Part shown: positions 1-8,537 of the stretch, piece by piece
Position numbering within the stretch: the stretch's first letter is position 1
How the letters are laid out: the number at the start of each line of letters is the position of its first letter
NCBI GenBank assembly: GCA_937995985.1
Contig: CALKIR010000025.1
Location: forward strand, 71,006-135,005
Direction: 5' to 3'
Length of the DNA: 64,000 bases
Origin: an uncultured Alcaligenaceae bacterium
GTDB lineage: Bacteria > Pseudomonadota > Gammaproteobacteria > Burkholderiales > Burkholderiaceae_B
Translations under genes and position numbers: made by a program
Notes under the pieces: model-generated
Databases searched by the model: none
What the model was told of the DNA's origin: nothing
What the model saw: the letters and a program-made list of their open reading frames with translations, nothing else

Positions 1-50
1 CGCACCGCTGGTTGAGCTAACCAAACTTGTGCTTCATTTTGTTGTGCCAT
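1..50 (-). CDS. Start of an unidentified gene, cut by the window edge
   Basis: Only the first 16 codons are present, reading MAQQNEAQVWLAQPAV and then leaving the window. The start is supported by an AGGAG sequence six bases before the ATG. It lies 32 bases downstream of the GntR-family gene on the same strand and is probably co-transcribed with it. GntR/FCD regulators beside tripartite tricarboxylate transporters often sit with catabolic enzymes, so an enzyme is a reasonable guess, but the fragment itself is too short to identify. Confidence 0.55.
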   Translation of the reverse strand, partial: MAQQNEAQVWLAQPAV

Positions 51-82
51 AACTATGCTCCTAAAAATAAACTAAAAACCAC

Positions 83-745
83 TCACAGCTGACTTGCTAA
101 GGCTTGCCAACTAAATTGTAAATGGCGCCGCATCAACAGCGCAGCCAACTCTGAGTCCCCGCCTTGGATTGCTTCAGTAATACGCTGGTGCTCAACCAAA
201 GCAACGCGTCCCCTTCCCTTGACGTTTTTATGCTGACGTCTAAGTAGCACCAATTGAGGATACAACTCTTGAGTCAACGCTTTAATTAATAACGCATTGC
301 CACTTAACTGAGCGACTACGCTATGAAAATCACTATCCCCATGTTGCGGGGGATAGGCCCCAACAGGATGCAGGGACAGCGTATCGGCGTGTGCGGCCAA
401 CAACCGCTCTAAACGCTCCTTACCTGTATCATCGATGCGCTTGGCCGCCAAAAAGGCCGCTTCAGACTCTAAAGCAGTACGAAATTCATATAAATCGCGC
501 GCCTCACTTTGAGTAATGACACGCACACTGGCCCCTACATTAGGCGTCACAGTTAATAGACCCAAACTGGCTAAATGTCGTAGCGCCTCGCGTACCGGGC
601 CGCGACTAACTTTAAACTGTTCAGCTAAGGCAACCTCTGCCAATCGCTCCCCAGGTTCCAACACGCCACACAAAATATTTTTATATAGATTGTCTATAAT
701 TTGCTGCGATGAGGCACCATGTCTGCTTTCTCTTTTTGTTAACAA
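83..745 (-). CDS. GntR family transcriptional regulator with FCD ligand-binding domain
   Basis: This is a 220-residue DNA-binding regulator. The N-terminal winged helix (about residues 10-70) carries the typical recognition helix SRGPVREALRHL, and the C-terminal all-helical FCD domain includes an FHSVVAQLSGN segment. FCD regulators usually bind small organic acids and repress or activate a neighbouring catabolic or transport operon. I chose a TTG start at 745 because AAAGGAGGG lies just upstream of it; the open frame continues upstream to a GTG at 856 but that part is not family-like. A TATAAT sequence at 762-767 (minus) could be its -10, which would leave a very short leader. The gene diverges from the transporter operon and is its likely regulator. 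Confidence 0.9.
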   Translation of the reverse strand: MLTKRESRHGASSQQIIDNLYKNILCGVLEPGERLAEVALAEQFKVSRGPVREALRHLASLGLLTVTPNVGASVRVITQSEARDLYEFRTALESEAAFLAAKRIDDTGKERLERLLAAHADTLSLHPVGAYPPQHGDSDFHSVVAQLSGNALLIKALTQELYPQLVLLRRQHKNVKGRGRVALVEHQRITEAIQGGDSELAALLMRRHLQFSWQALASQL

Positions 746-801
746 TCTCCCTCCTTTTGCTATTATAACTCTGATGAAAGTCAAAAATATATCACTATTG
801 T

Positions 802-815
802 CTACATAATTGTAG
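802..815. promoter_or_regulatory. Inverted repeat, candidate operator of the GntR regulator
   Basis: CTACA-TAAT-TGTAG is a perfect 5-base inverted repeat with a 4-base centre, located between the divergent regulator and transporter genes. Short palindromes of this size are typical of GntR/FCD operators. The assignment is an inference from position and symmetry. Confidence 0.5.
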
Positions 816-821
816 GGAACT

Positions 822-885
822 ATGGGTAAACCCTTATTGTCTCTGCAGTACTGCACCTATTCAAATAAGGTGGAAGTTTACCCAT
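822..885. promoter_or_regulatory. Nested inverted repeats around a 12-base palindrome upstream of tctC
   Basis: ATGGGTAAAC (822-831) is mirrored exactly by GTTTACCCAT (876-885). Inside, CCTTAT (832-837) pairs with ATAAGG (865-870), and the centre holds the perfect palindrome TGCAGTACTGCA (844-855). The structure ends 36 bases before the tctC start codon. It could be a pair of operator half-sites that loop DNA, or a hairpin in the mRNA leader. Confidence 0.5.
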
Positions 886-921
886 TGTGAACATCTTTAG
901 ATGTTAATCAACGGAGTCATT

Positions 922-1917
922 ATGTTGTTCAAAAAATTCAAATCCTGGGCATCTAGCCTATTCTTAGGCACTGCTCTTTTACTAACCGGCCTTCCCGCTC
1001 ATGCTGAGGATAACTGGCCGAATAAACAAATTACTTTTGTCATTGCTTTAGGCCCTGGAGGCTCAGCCGATCGCACCGCCCGACTGGTGGCTCAACGTAT
1101 GCAAGATGAGCTTGGTGTCCCCATCCGCGCAATTAATCAACAAGGGGGAGGAGGACACGTCGGGCATACCTACTTCATGAATATGCCTAAAGATGGGAGT
1201 TTTTTTCTTTTTACCTCTATTCACCCCTATATCAGCAGTGCCATTTTGAATAAAAATGCCCCCTACTCCTTAGATGATTTTGCCTTCATCAATGGCCAAT
1301 GGACTGATACGGACCTATTTGCTTTAAACGCAAAACTGCCTTTCCAGACTCTGGATGAGTTTATGGATGCAGTCAAAAATGAACCCGGCAAATATCGCAT
1401 CAGCGTGGTGCCAGGCTCTACTGGGCATATCAACACTATTCTTTTACTCGAAGCGTATGGCCTGGCTCCTGATGCAGTAAACATTGTGACGTATGAGTCC
1501 GGAGGAGCGGCACGTACCGCTGCTGCTGGGGGACAGGTCGATATGACAGTATTAGCCGCTGATGGCAGCCTCTCTATCAAAGAGTTCATCCGTCCGCTCG
1601 CGGTTGCCTCCGAGCAGCGTCTCGAAGACTGGGACGCCCCCACCTTAAATGAGGTGCTGATTGCACGAGGTTTGGACCCCGTCACTCCGCTTACTGGCTC
1701 CATGAGAGGCTTAGCCGCTCATGCCGAATTTAAACAGCATTACCCCGAGCGCTTTGAGAAGATCGCCCAAGCCTATCAAAATGTACTTGCCGATGAAGAG
1801 TTTCAAGCCCAGCTTAAAGAACAACGCATTGGCTCAGATTGGTTGGGCCCAGAAAAAACCACTGAAATTATAGAAAGCAACTATCAAATTCTAGAACGCT
1901 TTAAAGATCAAATTTAA
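922..1917 (+). CDS. tctC: Tripartite tricarboxylate transporter substrate-binding protein (Bug family, TctC)
   Basis: This 331-residue periplasmic receptor delivers an organic acid to the TctAB membrane permease. A clear Sec signal peptide is present (positive residues KKFK, a hydrophobic stretch, then an AHA cleavage site before EDNWP). The mature protein shows Bug-family features: the ITFVIALGPGGSADRTAR loop near the N-terminus and the PGSTGHIN segment that contacts carboxylates in this family. I chose the ATG at 922, which has GGAG five bases upstream, over the ATG at 901. It is first in an operon with tctB, tctA and an AbrB-like gene. The substrate cannot be read from sequence; tricarboxylates, dicarboxylates and aromatic acids are all known for the family. 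Confidence 0.93.
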   Translation: MLFKKFKSWASSLFLGTALLLTGLPAHAEDNWPNKQITFVIALGPGGSADRTARLVAQRMQDELGVPIRAINQQGGGGHVGHTYFMNMPKDGSFFLFTSIHPYISSAILNKNAPYSLDDFAFINGQWTDTDLFALNAKLPFQTLDEFMDAVKNEPGKYRISVVPGSTGHINTILLLEAYGLAPDAVNIVTYESGGAARTAAAGGQVDMTVLAADGSLSIKEFIRPLAVASEQRLEDWDAPTLNEVLIARGLDPVTPLTGSMRGLAAHAEFKQHYPERFEKIAQAYQNVLADEEFQAQLKEQRIGSDWLGPEKTTEIIESNYQILERFKDQI

Positions 1918-1927
1918 GCACTTTGTC

Positions 1928-1949
1928 GCAAGCAGCTTAAGCTGCTTGC
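1928..1949 (+). repeat. 22-base perfect palindrome between tctC and tctB
   Basis: GCAAGCAGCTT is followed directly by its exact complement, so the transcript can form a stem of about nine pairs with a four-base loop. It begins 10 bases after the tctC stop codon and has no T-tract after it, so it looks more like an RNA-stabilising or partial-termination hairpin than a full terminator. Such a hairpin would fit the need for more binding protein than permease. Confidence 0.7.
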
Positions 1950-1974
1950 CTCCATCCTGTAACAAAAGCCTATC

Positions 1975-2427
1975 ATGCGACGTATATCAACAAGTCATCT
2001 TGTTTTTTTGGTTTTGGTAAGCGCGTGTGCAGTATTTCTGAACTGGAGTGCTGTTCGCGCCTCTGCAACGCTCTTTAACCTAATTATTATTGTGCCCAGT
2101 GGGATTTTGGTGCTGGCGCTGGCGGCTTTCATCTTCTTTAGTGCAAAAAAAAGCCCCGCCCTCAAAGATCGTACTGATAGCCAGAAAAAAGATAATCGGG
2201 CCCTCATTGGAGACCTTCTGTTGCTGGCTCTCTTTGCGGTATTTTGTCTCAGCCTCACTACAGTTGGCTTTGATGTCGCCACCTTTTTATTTGTTTGGCT
2301 GGGCATTTTATTGGGCGGAGCGCGTAGCTGGCTCGTTCCTCCTATTTATTCTGCCCTGTTTACCTTTGCCCTCACTAAGGGCTTTGGCTCTTTATTCCCT
2401 TTCCCCATGCCCCTGATGGTGTTGTAA
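1975..2427 (+). CDS. tctB: Tripartite tricarboxylate transporter small membrane subunit TctB
   Basis: This 150-residue integral membrane protein is the small permease subunit of the TTT system. Four hydrophobic segments are visible: residues about 9-27, 38-57, 77-97 and 105-140, with a hydrophilic KDRTDSQKKDNR loop in the middle. That is the usual TctB length and topology. Sequence is poorly conserved in this family, so the call leans on topology and on its place between tctC and tctA. Its stop codon abuts the tctA start, which suggests translational coupling. Confidence 0.9.
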   Translation: MRRISTSHLVFLVLVSACAVFLNWSAVRASATLFNLIIIVPSGILVLALAAFIFFSAKKSPALKDRTDSQKKDNRALIGDLLLLALFAVFCLSLTTVGFDVATFLFVWLGILLGGARSWLVPPIYSALFTFALTKGFGSLFPFPMPLMVL

Positions 2428-3939
2428 ATGATAGATAGCGTTGCGTTTTCTCAAGCCATTTCACTGCTGTTTACTACTCTAGACCCGTGGCTCTATGTGA
2501 TTCCCGGTCTTGTCATCGGCTTGATTTTTGGTGCGGTTCCTGGCTTGCAAATTTCTATGGCCATGGCAGTATTTTTGCCCATTACCTGGATGATGGATTT
2601 CTTACAAGCCATGCTCTTTTTAACCGCTATTTTCACTGGAGGAGCCTATGGCGGGGGAGTCACGGCTATTTTAATGAATATTCCAGGCTCCTCCTCAAGC
2701 GTGGCTACTGCCTTTGATGGCTATCCCATGGCTCGTCAAGGCAAACATAATGAAGCTTTAGGCATCGGGTTAGGGGCATCTGTCATAGGTACCTTTATTG
2801 GTTACGCCCTTTTACTCATACTGATTCAGCCCTTGGCTGGGATGGTTTTGCGCTTAGGCCCCTTAGAAATGGTCATGATTGTCTTATGGGGACTGGCTTT
2901 AATTGCAACCCTTAATGACAGCACCGTAGCCAAAGGCTTATTAGCAGGAGGGCTTGGACTGCTGCTGAGTCAAATCGGCATGTCCTCAACCGGAATTATG
3001 CGTACCACCATCGGCAACCCTTATTTAATAGATGGCATTGCCGTGGTACCTGCTATGATTGGTCTATTTGCAGCCTCAGAATTACTGCGCTTACGTGCTG
3101 GCTCTTATTTAGTCGAAGAAGAGAGCGCACGCAAAATCTCTTTAGTCAAAATACTCAAAGGATTAGTCCAAGTACTTAAATACCCCAAACTCATCCTTAA
3201 AGGGAGCTTTATTGGCGCCCTAATTGGTGCGGTGCCTGGAGTAGGTTCATCAGTAGCCAATCTTGTTGCTTATGGAGAGGTGCGACGTACCTCCAAACAC
3301 CAAGAGGAGTTTGGCAAAGGCAGTGTCGAAGGACTGATTGCAGCAGAGTCCTCTAATTCGAGCTCCGAAGGCGGCTCAATGACTGCTCTCCTAGCGCTGG
3401 GCATTCCAGGAGGAGCTGCTACGGCGGTTCTGCTTGCAGCCTTTTCTTTTCATAATTTGGTTGGAGGGCCTGCTTTTATCCGTGACCAGCGCGATTTGGT
3501 GTACTCCATTATTCTGGGTAATTTTGGCCAAGTTGTGTTGCTTGGCCTAGTCGCCCTAATCATCCTTCCTGTATTAGGAATGGTAGTGCGCATCCCCTTG
3601 ACTTATTTAGTCCCTTCAGTGCTTGCCCTATGCGCCTGGGGCGGTTTTGGCATTACGGGCACTATTGCAGGACCGGTCACCGTAATGGTTTTTGCTGGCT
3701 TGGGCTGGCTAATGCGACGTCACGCCTACCCAGTCGCCGCCACGGTCATTGGCTTACTCTTAGGTAAAATGGCCGAAGGTGAGATGGTGCGCACCTTACA
3801 AATCTCTGGGGGGCATTTGCTTAGTTACTTTGCCGAGCGGCCCATCGCTATTGTTTTATTAATTTTATTTATTGTATCTACTATTATTTTGCCGCTATTG
3901 CGTAAGCAAAAAGAAAAGAAAATGCGTGTGCAGGTCTAA
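2428..3939 (+). CDS. tctA: Tripartite tricarboxylate transporter large membrane subunit TctA
   Basis: This 503-residue protein is the main transport subunit in the inner membrane. It has about a dozen hydrophobic segments and the two glycine-rich TctA signatures, GLIFGAVPGLQ near the N-terminus and GALIGAVPGVGSSVAN in the middle, plus TAILMNIPGSSSSVATAFDGYP and ALGIPGGAATAVLLAA. Full length for the family. It starts immediately after the tctB stop codon. With TctC and TctB it forms a secondary transporter thought to be driven by an ion gradient. Confidence 0.95.
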   Translation: MIDSVAFSQAISLLFTTLDPWLYVIPGLVIGLIFGAVPGLQISMAMAVFLPITWMMDFLQAMLFLTAIFTGGAYGGGVTAILMNIPGSSSSVATAFDGYPMARQGKHNEALGIGLGASVIGTFIGYALLLILIQPLAGMVLRLGPLEMVMIVLWGLALIATLNDSTVAKGLLAGGLGLLLSQIGMSSTGIMRTTIGNPYLIDGIAVVPAMIGLFAASELLRLRAGSYLVEEESARKISLVKILKGLVQVLKYPKLILKGSFIGALIGAVPGVGSSVANLVAYGEVRRTSKHQEEFGKGSVEGLIAAESSNSSSEGGSMTALLALGIPGGAATAVLLAAFSFHNLVGGPAFIRDQRDLVYSIILGNFGQVVLLGLVALIILPVLGMVVRIPLTYLVPSVLALCAWGGFGITGTIAGPVTVMVFAGLGWLMRRHAYPVAATVIGLLLGKMAEGEMVRTLQISGGHLLSYFAERPIAIVLLILFIVSTIILPLLRKQKEKKMRVQV

Positions 3940-3944
3940 ATCTT

Positions 3945-5015
3945 ATGTCAACACTCCGCACATTTGCTCGCGGCCTGCTTGCCCTGATTATAGGGGCAAG
4001 CGGAGCCGTTTTATTTATTTACCTTGGGATTTCTCTGCCGTGGGTCTTAGGCAGCATGGTGGCATGTGCCAGCGTCTCGCTGTGCGGGCTCAAGCTGACC
4101 ATCCCAAAACGCTGGCGCTCCTATGCCCTGGCCATTATTGGCACCATTTTGGGCAGTAGCTTTACCCTAGAGACCATTTATTCATTGCCTAGTTGGATGG
4201 TTACCATCACCCTCATGTTACTCATGAGCGGACTCTATCTACTGTGCAGTTATAAAATTTTGCTCAAATGGTCAGGAATGGATCGGCTAACTGCCTTATT
4301 TTCTGCTATTCCAGGTGGGCTATCTATCATTAGCGCCCTATCTGAGCTCTATCGCAGTGACACACGCCGTATTGCCCTTAGCCACTCAGCACGTTTGGTC
4401 GCCCTGTTAGTATTAGCGCCCATTATTCTTGTCCATGTTGGCAATTACCCCTTGCCTGAGAGCACCCTTCCTACCTTAACTCAGGATCCAACCGCTCCCA
4501 TACTATGGACAGAGCTTGGCTTATTAGTGCTATGTGCCGGTGCCGGTTATGGACTAGCCAGATTATTACACTTTCCAACTGGGGTGCTGCTATTTCCCAT
4601 AATATTTTCTGCCTTGGCACATGCCACTGGCTGGGTCACTATAGCAGTACCAGCCCCTCTGGCAGCGCTGGCCCAGGCAATTATTGGTGCCACAGTGGGT
4701 ATTCGTTTTGTTGGGTATCGTTGGCGCGATATTTTATATGATGGCTGGTTATCCATAGTAATAGGCGTAGTTTTGGCGCTGCTGTCCATGCTTGCTGCCC
4801 TCATACTGAGCCATTGGCTAGAAATAGATTTTGCCCCATTATTGCTTGTATTATTACCTGGGGGCGCCCCAGAATTAGGGGTTATGGCCTTGGCCTTGGA
4901 CATTGATCCTGCGATGGTTTCTACTCACCATATGCTGCGCGTATTGGCCATTGTTGCAGGCATTAGCTTGTTGCTTAACCGCTTTATTCGCACAATACAA
5001 CACAACTCTCAGTAA
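3945..5015 (+). CDS. AbrB-family membrane protein (PF05145)
   Basis: This 356-residue polytopic membrane protein has two similar halves, each with a GxxxPWVLGSM- or FPTGVLLFPII-type motif. It matches the family historically named AbrB or ammonia monooxygenase regulator, which is unrelated to the DNA-binding AbrB of Bacillus. Members often sit next to tripartite tricarboxylate transporters, as here, five bases after tctA. The biochemical role of the family is not firmly known; a transport or membrane-accessory function with TctABC is an inference from the operon. Confidence 0.85.
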   Translation: MSTLRTFARGLLALIIGASGAVLFIYLGISLPWVLGSMVACASVSLCGLKLTIPKRWRSYALAIIGTILGSSFTLETIYSLPSWMVTITLMLLMSGLYLLCSYKILLKWSGMDRLTALFSAIPGGLSIISALSELYRSDTRRIALSHSARLVALLVLAPIILVHVGNYPLPESTLPTLTQDPTAPILWTELGLLVLCAGAGYGLARLLHFPTGVLLFPIIFSALAHATGWVTIAVPAPLAALAQAIIGATVGIRFVGYRWRDILYDGWLSIVIGVVLALLSMLAALILSHWLEIDFAPLLLVLLPGGAPELGVMALALDIDPAMVSTHHMLRVLAIVAGISLLLNRFIRTIQHNSQ

Positions 5016-5026
5016 AGCCCACAACA

Positions 5027-5061
5027 CCACAAGATGGGGGGGCTGCTGCCCCTCCTTGTGG
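5027..5061. terminator. Hairpin between convergent genes
   Basis: CCACAAG (5027-5033) pairs with CTTGTGG (5055-5061), with further G-C pairing inside. It separates the convergent abrB-like and terC-like genes. Neither strand has a good T-tract, so intrinsic termination is uncertain. Confidence 0.35.
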
Positions 5062-5068
5062 GGAGCGG

Positions 5069-6649
5069 TTATTCTTCTTGCCAAGCCAAATCTGGCTCAA
5101 GCTGTTCGCGCTCAATAATGACAGTGCCGATACGACGACCGTCTAACTGTTTAACTGTAAAGACAAAACGATACGGCCCCCATTCTAAATCACACCTATC
5201 ATTGGCTTGAGGCAAGTGCCCAAAGCGCTCAAGCAAATAACCTCCCAAGGTTGAATACTCCTCATCCTCATCAACTAAACCATCAATTTCCAGCACTTGT
5301 TCCAAATGATGCAAGTCAGCTGCCCCATCAACCAACCAACGCCCATTTCCTAAAGAACGTATATCGGGCATTTCGTCCTCATCAGGAAACTCGCCTGCAA
5401 TGGCCTCAAAAATATCAATAGGCGTCACTACCCCAGCAATTGCACCGAACTCATCAGCCACTAATACCAACTGCCCTCGTGCCTTTTTGAGTTTTTCCAT
5501 CAGCTGTATGGTGCCAATAGACTCATGCACGATCAACGGGGCACGCAGACGAGACAATTGAATACTTTTATGCGTGATTAGGTCCTCAACCAATTCTTTG
5601 GCCTGACCCAACCCAATCACATCATCTAAACTACCCTTACACACGGGTAAATAGCTATGGGGCTCACGCGCAATTTGAGCCTGTATGACCTCAGGAGGAT
5701 CATCAATATTAATCCAAGAAATATCATTACGAGGCGTCATCAAGGAGCGCACATTACGCTCAGATAAGGTCAACACCCCGCTCACCATATCACGCTCTTC
5801 TTTGCCAAAAACAAGACTGGGATCGATGGTTTGGGCGCTGCTTTCATTATTTGCTGGCATCTCTGATGGCAAACGCTTGCCTAACATACGCAACACGGCC
5901 TCAGCAGTGCGCTCACGCATGGGGCGCCGCTCCTCAGCCAACCGACGGTTGCGGCGAGCTAACTGATTAAAGGTTTCAATAAGAACAGAAAAAGTAATGG
6001 CAGCATATAAATAACCCTTGGGCACAACAAAACCAAAGCCCTCGACTAGCAATGAAAAGCCAATCATGAGCAAAAAGCCCAAACAAAGTATGACGACCGT
6101 TGGATGCTGGTTGACAAAGGTCGTCAAAGGCTTAGAGGCCACAATCATGATCACAATAGCAACAATAACCGCTATCATCATGACTGCCAAATGCTCGACC
6201 ATCCCTACTGCAGTAATCACCGCATCTATAGAAAACACGGCATCAAGAATCACTATCTGAGTGACAATGATCCAAAAACTGGCATAAGCCCGCACCCCTT
6301 CGGCCTGGATGGGGCGATAATCAATGCGCTCATGCAGCTCGAGAGTGCCCTTAAACAATAGAAACACGCCCCCCAATATCAGTATCACGTCTCGCCCTGA
6401 AAAGGCATGGCCAAAGAGGGTAAACCACGGCGTATTGAGCGTAATGAGCCAAGACATAATGGACAATAGCCCTAATCGCATCAATAACGCTAAAGATAAC
6501 CCCATAATTCGAGCGCGATCGCGGAACTTGGGAGGCAGCTTATCTACCAAGATGGCGATAAAAATGAGGTTATCTATCCCCAGAACAATTTCTAGCAATA
6601 TGAGGGTAAACAAACCGGCCCATGCGGTCGGGTCCAGCATCCACTCCAT
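5069..6649 (-). CDS. TerC family membrane protein with CBS and CorC/HlyC domains (YegH/YoaE-like)
   Basis: This is a 526-residue inner-membrane protein. The first 230 residues form a TerC domain with seven hydrophobic segments and the acidic motifs GIDNLIF and VFSIDAVITAVG that are typical of this family. A cytoplasmic CBS pair follows (about residues 300-420, including ADEFGAIAGVVTPIDIFE), then a CorC/HlyC-type C-terminal domain with GGYLLERFGHLP. Relatives are E. coli YegH and YoaE, and TerC proteins are linked to metal-ion handling. The start has AGAGG six bases upstream. It converges on the abrB-like gene and is probably monocistronic. Confidence 0.9.
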   Translation of the reverse strand: MEWMLDPTAWAGLFTLILLEIVLGIDNLIFIAILVDKLPPKFRDRARIMGLSLALLMRLGLLSIMSWLITLNTPWFTLFGHAFSGRDVILILGGVFLLFKGTLELHERIDYRPIQAEGVRAYASFWIIVTQIVILDAVFSIDAVITAVGMVEHLAVMMIAVIVAIVIMIVASKPLTTFVNQHPTVVILCLGFLLMIGFSLLVEGFGFVVPKGYLYAAITFSVLIETFNQLARRNRRLAEERRPMRERTAEAVLRMLGKRLPSEMPANNESSAQTIDPSLVFGKEERDMVSGVLTLSERNVRSLMTPRNDISWINIDDPPEVIQAQIAREPHSYLPVCKGSLDDVIGLGQAKELVEDLITHKSIQLSRLRAPLIVHESIGTIQLMEKLKKARGQLVLVADEFGAIAGVVTPIDIFEAIAGEFPDEDEMPDIRSLGNGRWLVDGAADLHHLEQVLEIDGLVDEDEEYSTLGGYLLERFGHLPQANDRCDLEWGPYRFVFTVKQLDGRRIGTVIIEREQLEPDLAWQEE

Positions 6650-6696
6650 AAGAGGCCTCTATTTCAATCAAAATGGGCAATGATTACTGTCAAGCG

Positions 6697-7470
6697 TTAT
6701 AAATACGCCATCATACGCCCAAATACTCTGGGGCTTGCAGCAACAATCTCACCGGCCGTTATCCAGTCTTGTTCGCCATTAAAATCCCCTACTAATCCAC
6801 CCGCCTCAAGCACTAATAAGGCGCCCGCCACGGTATCCCAAGGCTTAAGATTGACTCCAATAAAGCCATCCAACCGACCACACGCCACATAGGCCAAGTC
6901 TAATACCACCGAACCGGTTCGACGTACGGCAGCACAATCAGAAAGTAGCGGTGCAAATTGGGAGTCTGCAGACATGCCTCCCCCTGAGCCAGAAACATGT
7001 GCGCCCAAAAGCGCATCTTGGTACTTTCTCTGCTGCGAAACACGCACCCGCCGATCATTTAAAAATGCCCCCTCGCCGCGACTCGCATAAAACAGCTCGT
7101 TACGAGTGGGATCAAACACCAACGCATGTGCTAATTGCTGACGGTGCAACAAACCTATAGAAATAGCATAATGAGGAAAGCCATGAATAAAATTAGTGGT
7201 GCCATCTAAGGGATCAATCACCCATTGATAGTCAGCAGGGTCGGATGCAGCACGAATCATACCGCTTTCCTCAGCCAAAATATCATGATCAGGATAAGCC
7301 TGCTGCAATGTGTCAATGATGATCTGCTCTGCTTCGCGATCAACCTCAGTGACATAGTTTTTAGGCCCCTTTTTATCTACATAAAGACGTTCAATACGCA
7401 AACTGGCGCGGTTAATTACCTGCCCCGCACGTCGTGCCGCCCGCAGGGCGGTATTTAGCATCGCATTCAT
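6697..7470 (-). CDS. suhB: Inositol monophosphatase family protein SuhB
   Basis: This 257-residue Mg-dependent phosphatase has all family motifs: AEESG, then WVIDPLDGTTNFIHG for metal and phosphate binding, and WDTVAGALLVLEAGG near the C-terminus. In bacteria SuhB dephosphorylates inositol 1-phosphate and, in E. coli, also acts as a partner of NusG in rRNA antitermination. The gene diverges from trmJ with a palindromic intergenic region, and suhB-trmJ-cysE is a usual order in Burkholderiales. A second ATG three codons in (7461) is an alternative start. Confidence 0.94.
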   Translation of the reverse strand: MNAMLNTALRAARRAGQVINRASLRIERLYVDKKGPKNYVTEVDREAEQIIIDTLQQAYPDHDILAEESGMIRAASDPADYQWVIDPLDGTTNFIHGFPHYAISIGLLHRQQLAHALVFDPTRNELFYASRGEGAFLNDRRVRVSQQRKYQDALLGAHVSGSGGGMSADSQFAPLLSDCAAVRRTGSVVLDLAYVACGRLDGFIGVNLKPWDTVAGALLVLEAGGLVGDFNGEQDWITAGEIVAASPRVFGRMMAYL

Positions 7471-7534
7471 AAATAGCCGTTCAAAAAAAACAATAAAAAA
7501 ACATCAAAGATCAATTCATTTTACAATGAGCGCG

Positions 7535-7550
7535 TGTAGATGCATCTACA
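7535..7550. promoter_or_regulatory. 16-base perfect palindrome between suhB and trmJ
   Basis: TGTAGATGCATCTACA is perfectly symmetrical and lies between the divergent suhB and trmJ genes, 34 bases before the trmJ start. TACAAT at 7522-7527 could be a -10 for trmJ, which would place the palindrome at the transcription start. A dimeric regulator site is an inference; no regulator family is recognised. Confidence 0.45.
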
Positions 7551-7584
7551 TCACCCACTGATTGAATAATAAGCAGATTTGTCC

Positions 7585-8400
7585 ATGAGCATCACAGAAT
7601 CTACTCACCCTAAATCTCTCTTTGAGCACATCCATTTTGTTATGATTGCCCCAAGCCACCCTGGCAACGTAGGCGCCGCTGCCCGCGCACTCAAAACGAT
7701 GGGCTTTGGCACATTGGTGTTAGTTGATGTTAAGCCATCAATAATAGCGCATCCTGAAGCAATTGCCATGGCCAGTGGCGCAACAGATGTACTCGAGCAG
7801 GCGCGTATCACTGCAGACCTAGGTAGCGCCTTGGCCCCCATGCACCTTTCTTTTGCCTTAACCGCCCGAACACGTTATCTTGGCCCACCGCCCTGCCATA
7901 TTCGTGCCGCAGCCCAATTAGCGGCCGATAATGTGCAACGTGAACAGGTACACATCGCCTTGGTTGTCGGCACAGAACGCGTTGGCCTGACCAATGAGCA
8001 CATCGCACATTGTAATTACTTATGCCATATTCCGGCGAATGAGCACTATAGCTCACTTAATGTTGCTCAAGCGTTGCAAATAGCAGCTTGGGAATTTCGT
8101 TATGCCTTACTTAATGGCGATCAGGCCTCTGAGAGACTCCTACCCAAAGCAATCAAAGGTAAGAAGCATCGCCGCGCTCGGCCAGCTCACTCAGCACAAG
8201 TTGATGCCCTCCTACAACATTGGTTTGAAGCCCTCACCGCCCTTGACATCATTAAGCCTCATGAGCCAAAAAAAATACCAGAGCGCATGACTCATTTTTT
8301 TCGTCGCGCCCAGATGCGCGAAGATGAAGTTTCTTTATTCAGAGGTATTTGCTCAGCCATTTTAAAGCGCTCCCAAAACAGACAAAAAAAACGTCCATAG
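7585..8400 (+). CDS. trmJ: tRNA (cytidine/uridine-2'-O-)-methyltransferase TrmJ
   Basis: This 271-residue SPOUT methyltransferase modifies the 2'-OH of nucleotide 32 in the tRNA anticodon loop. The SpoU core covers residues about 15-165, with PSHPGNVGAAARALKTMG at the N-terminus, LVVGTERVGLTNE in the cofactor knot and the SSLNVAQALQIAAWE motif. The C-terminal extension with FFRRAQMREDE fits TrmJ rather than TrmL. I chose the ATG at 7585; a TTG two codons earlier is in frame. It is followed by cysE, as in many betaproteobacteria. Confidence 0.93.
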   Translation: MSITESTHPKSLFEHIHFVMIAPSHPGNVGAAARALKTMGFGTLVLVDVKPSIIAHPEAIAMASGATDVLEQARITADLGSALAPMHLSFALTARTRYLGPPPCHIRAAAQLAADNVQREQVHIALVVGTERVGLTNEHIAHCNYLCHIPANEHYSSLNVAQALQIAAWEFRYALLNGDQASERLLPKAIKGKKHRRARPAHSAQVDALLQHWFEALTALDIIKPHEPKKIPERMTHFFRRAQMREDEVSLFRGICSAILKRSQNRQKKRP

Positions 8401-8537
8401 GGCAGCCTATGTTATTTGTGGTACAAAACAGTAAAATAACGAACAGAACGTCATGGCATGAGCTTATGCGCTTAGGTTATGCCCAGCACTCATGCTCATT
8501 GCCCTCCATACACCTTACCACTTTCCATACACCACCT

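Noticed and set aside
8456..8495. Inverted repeat GCATGAG/CTCATGC upstream of cysE
   Set aside because: The arms are only seven bases and 26 bases apart, with no supporting promoter geometry, so it could be chance.
8349..8537. N-terminal extension of cysE in frame to 8349
   Set aside because: It overlaps trmJ, is not CysE-like, and the ATG at 8538 gives the expected start MFSRLRED.
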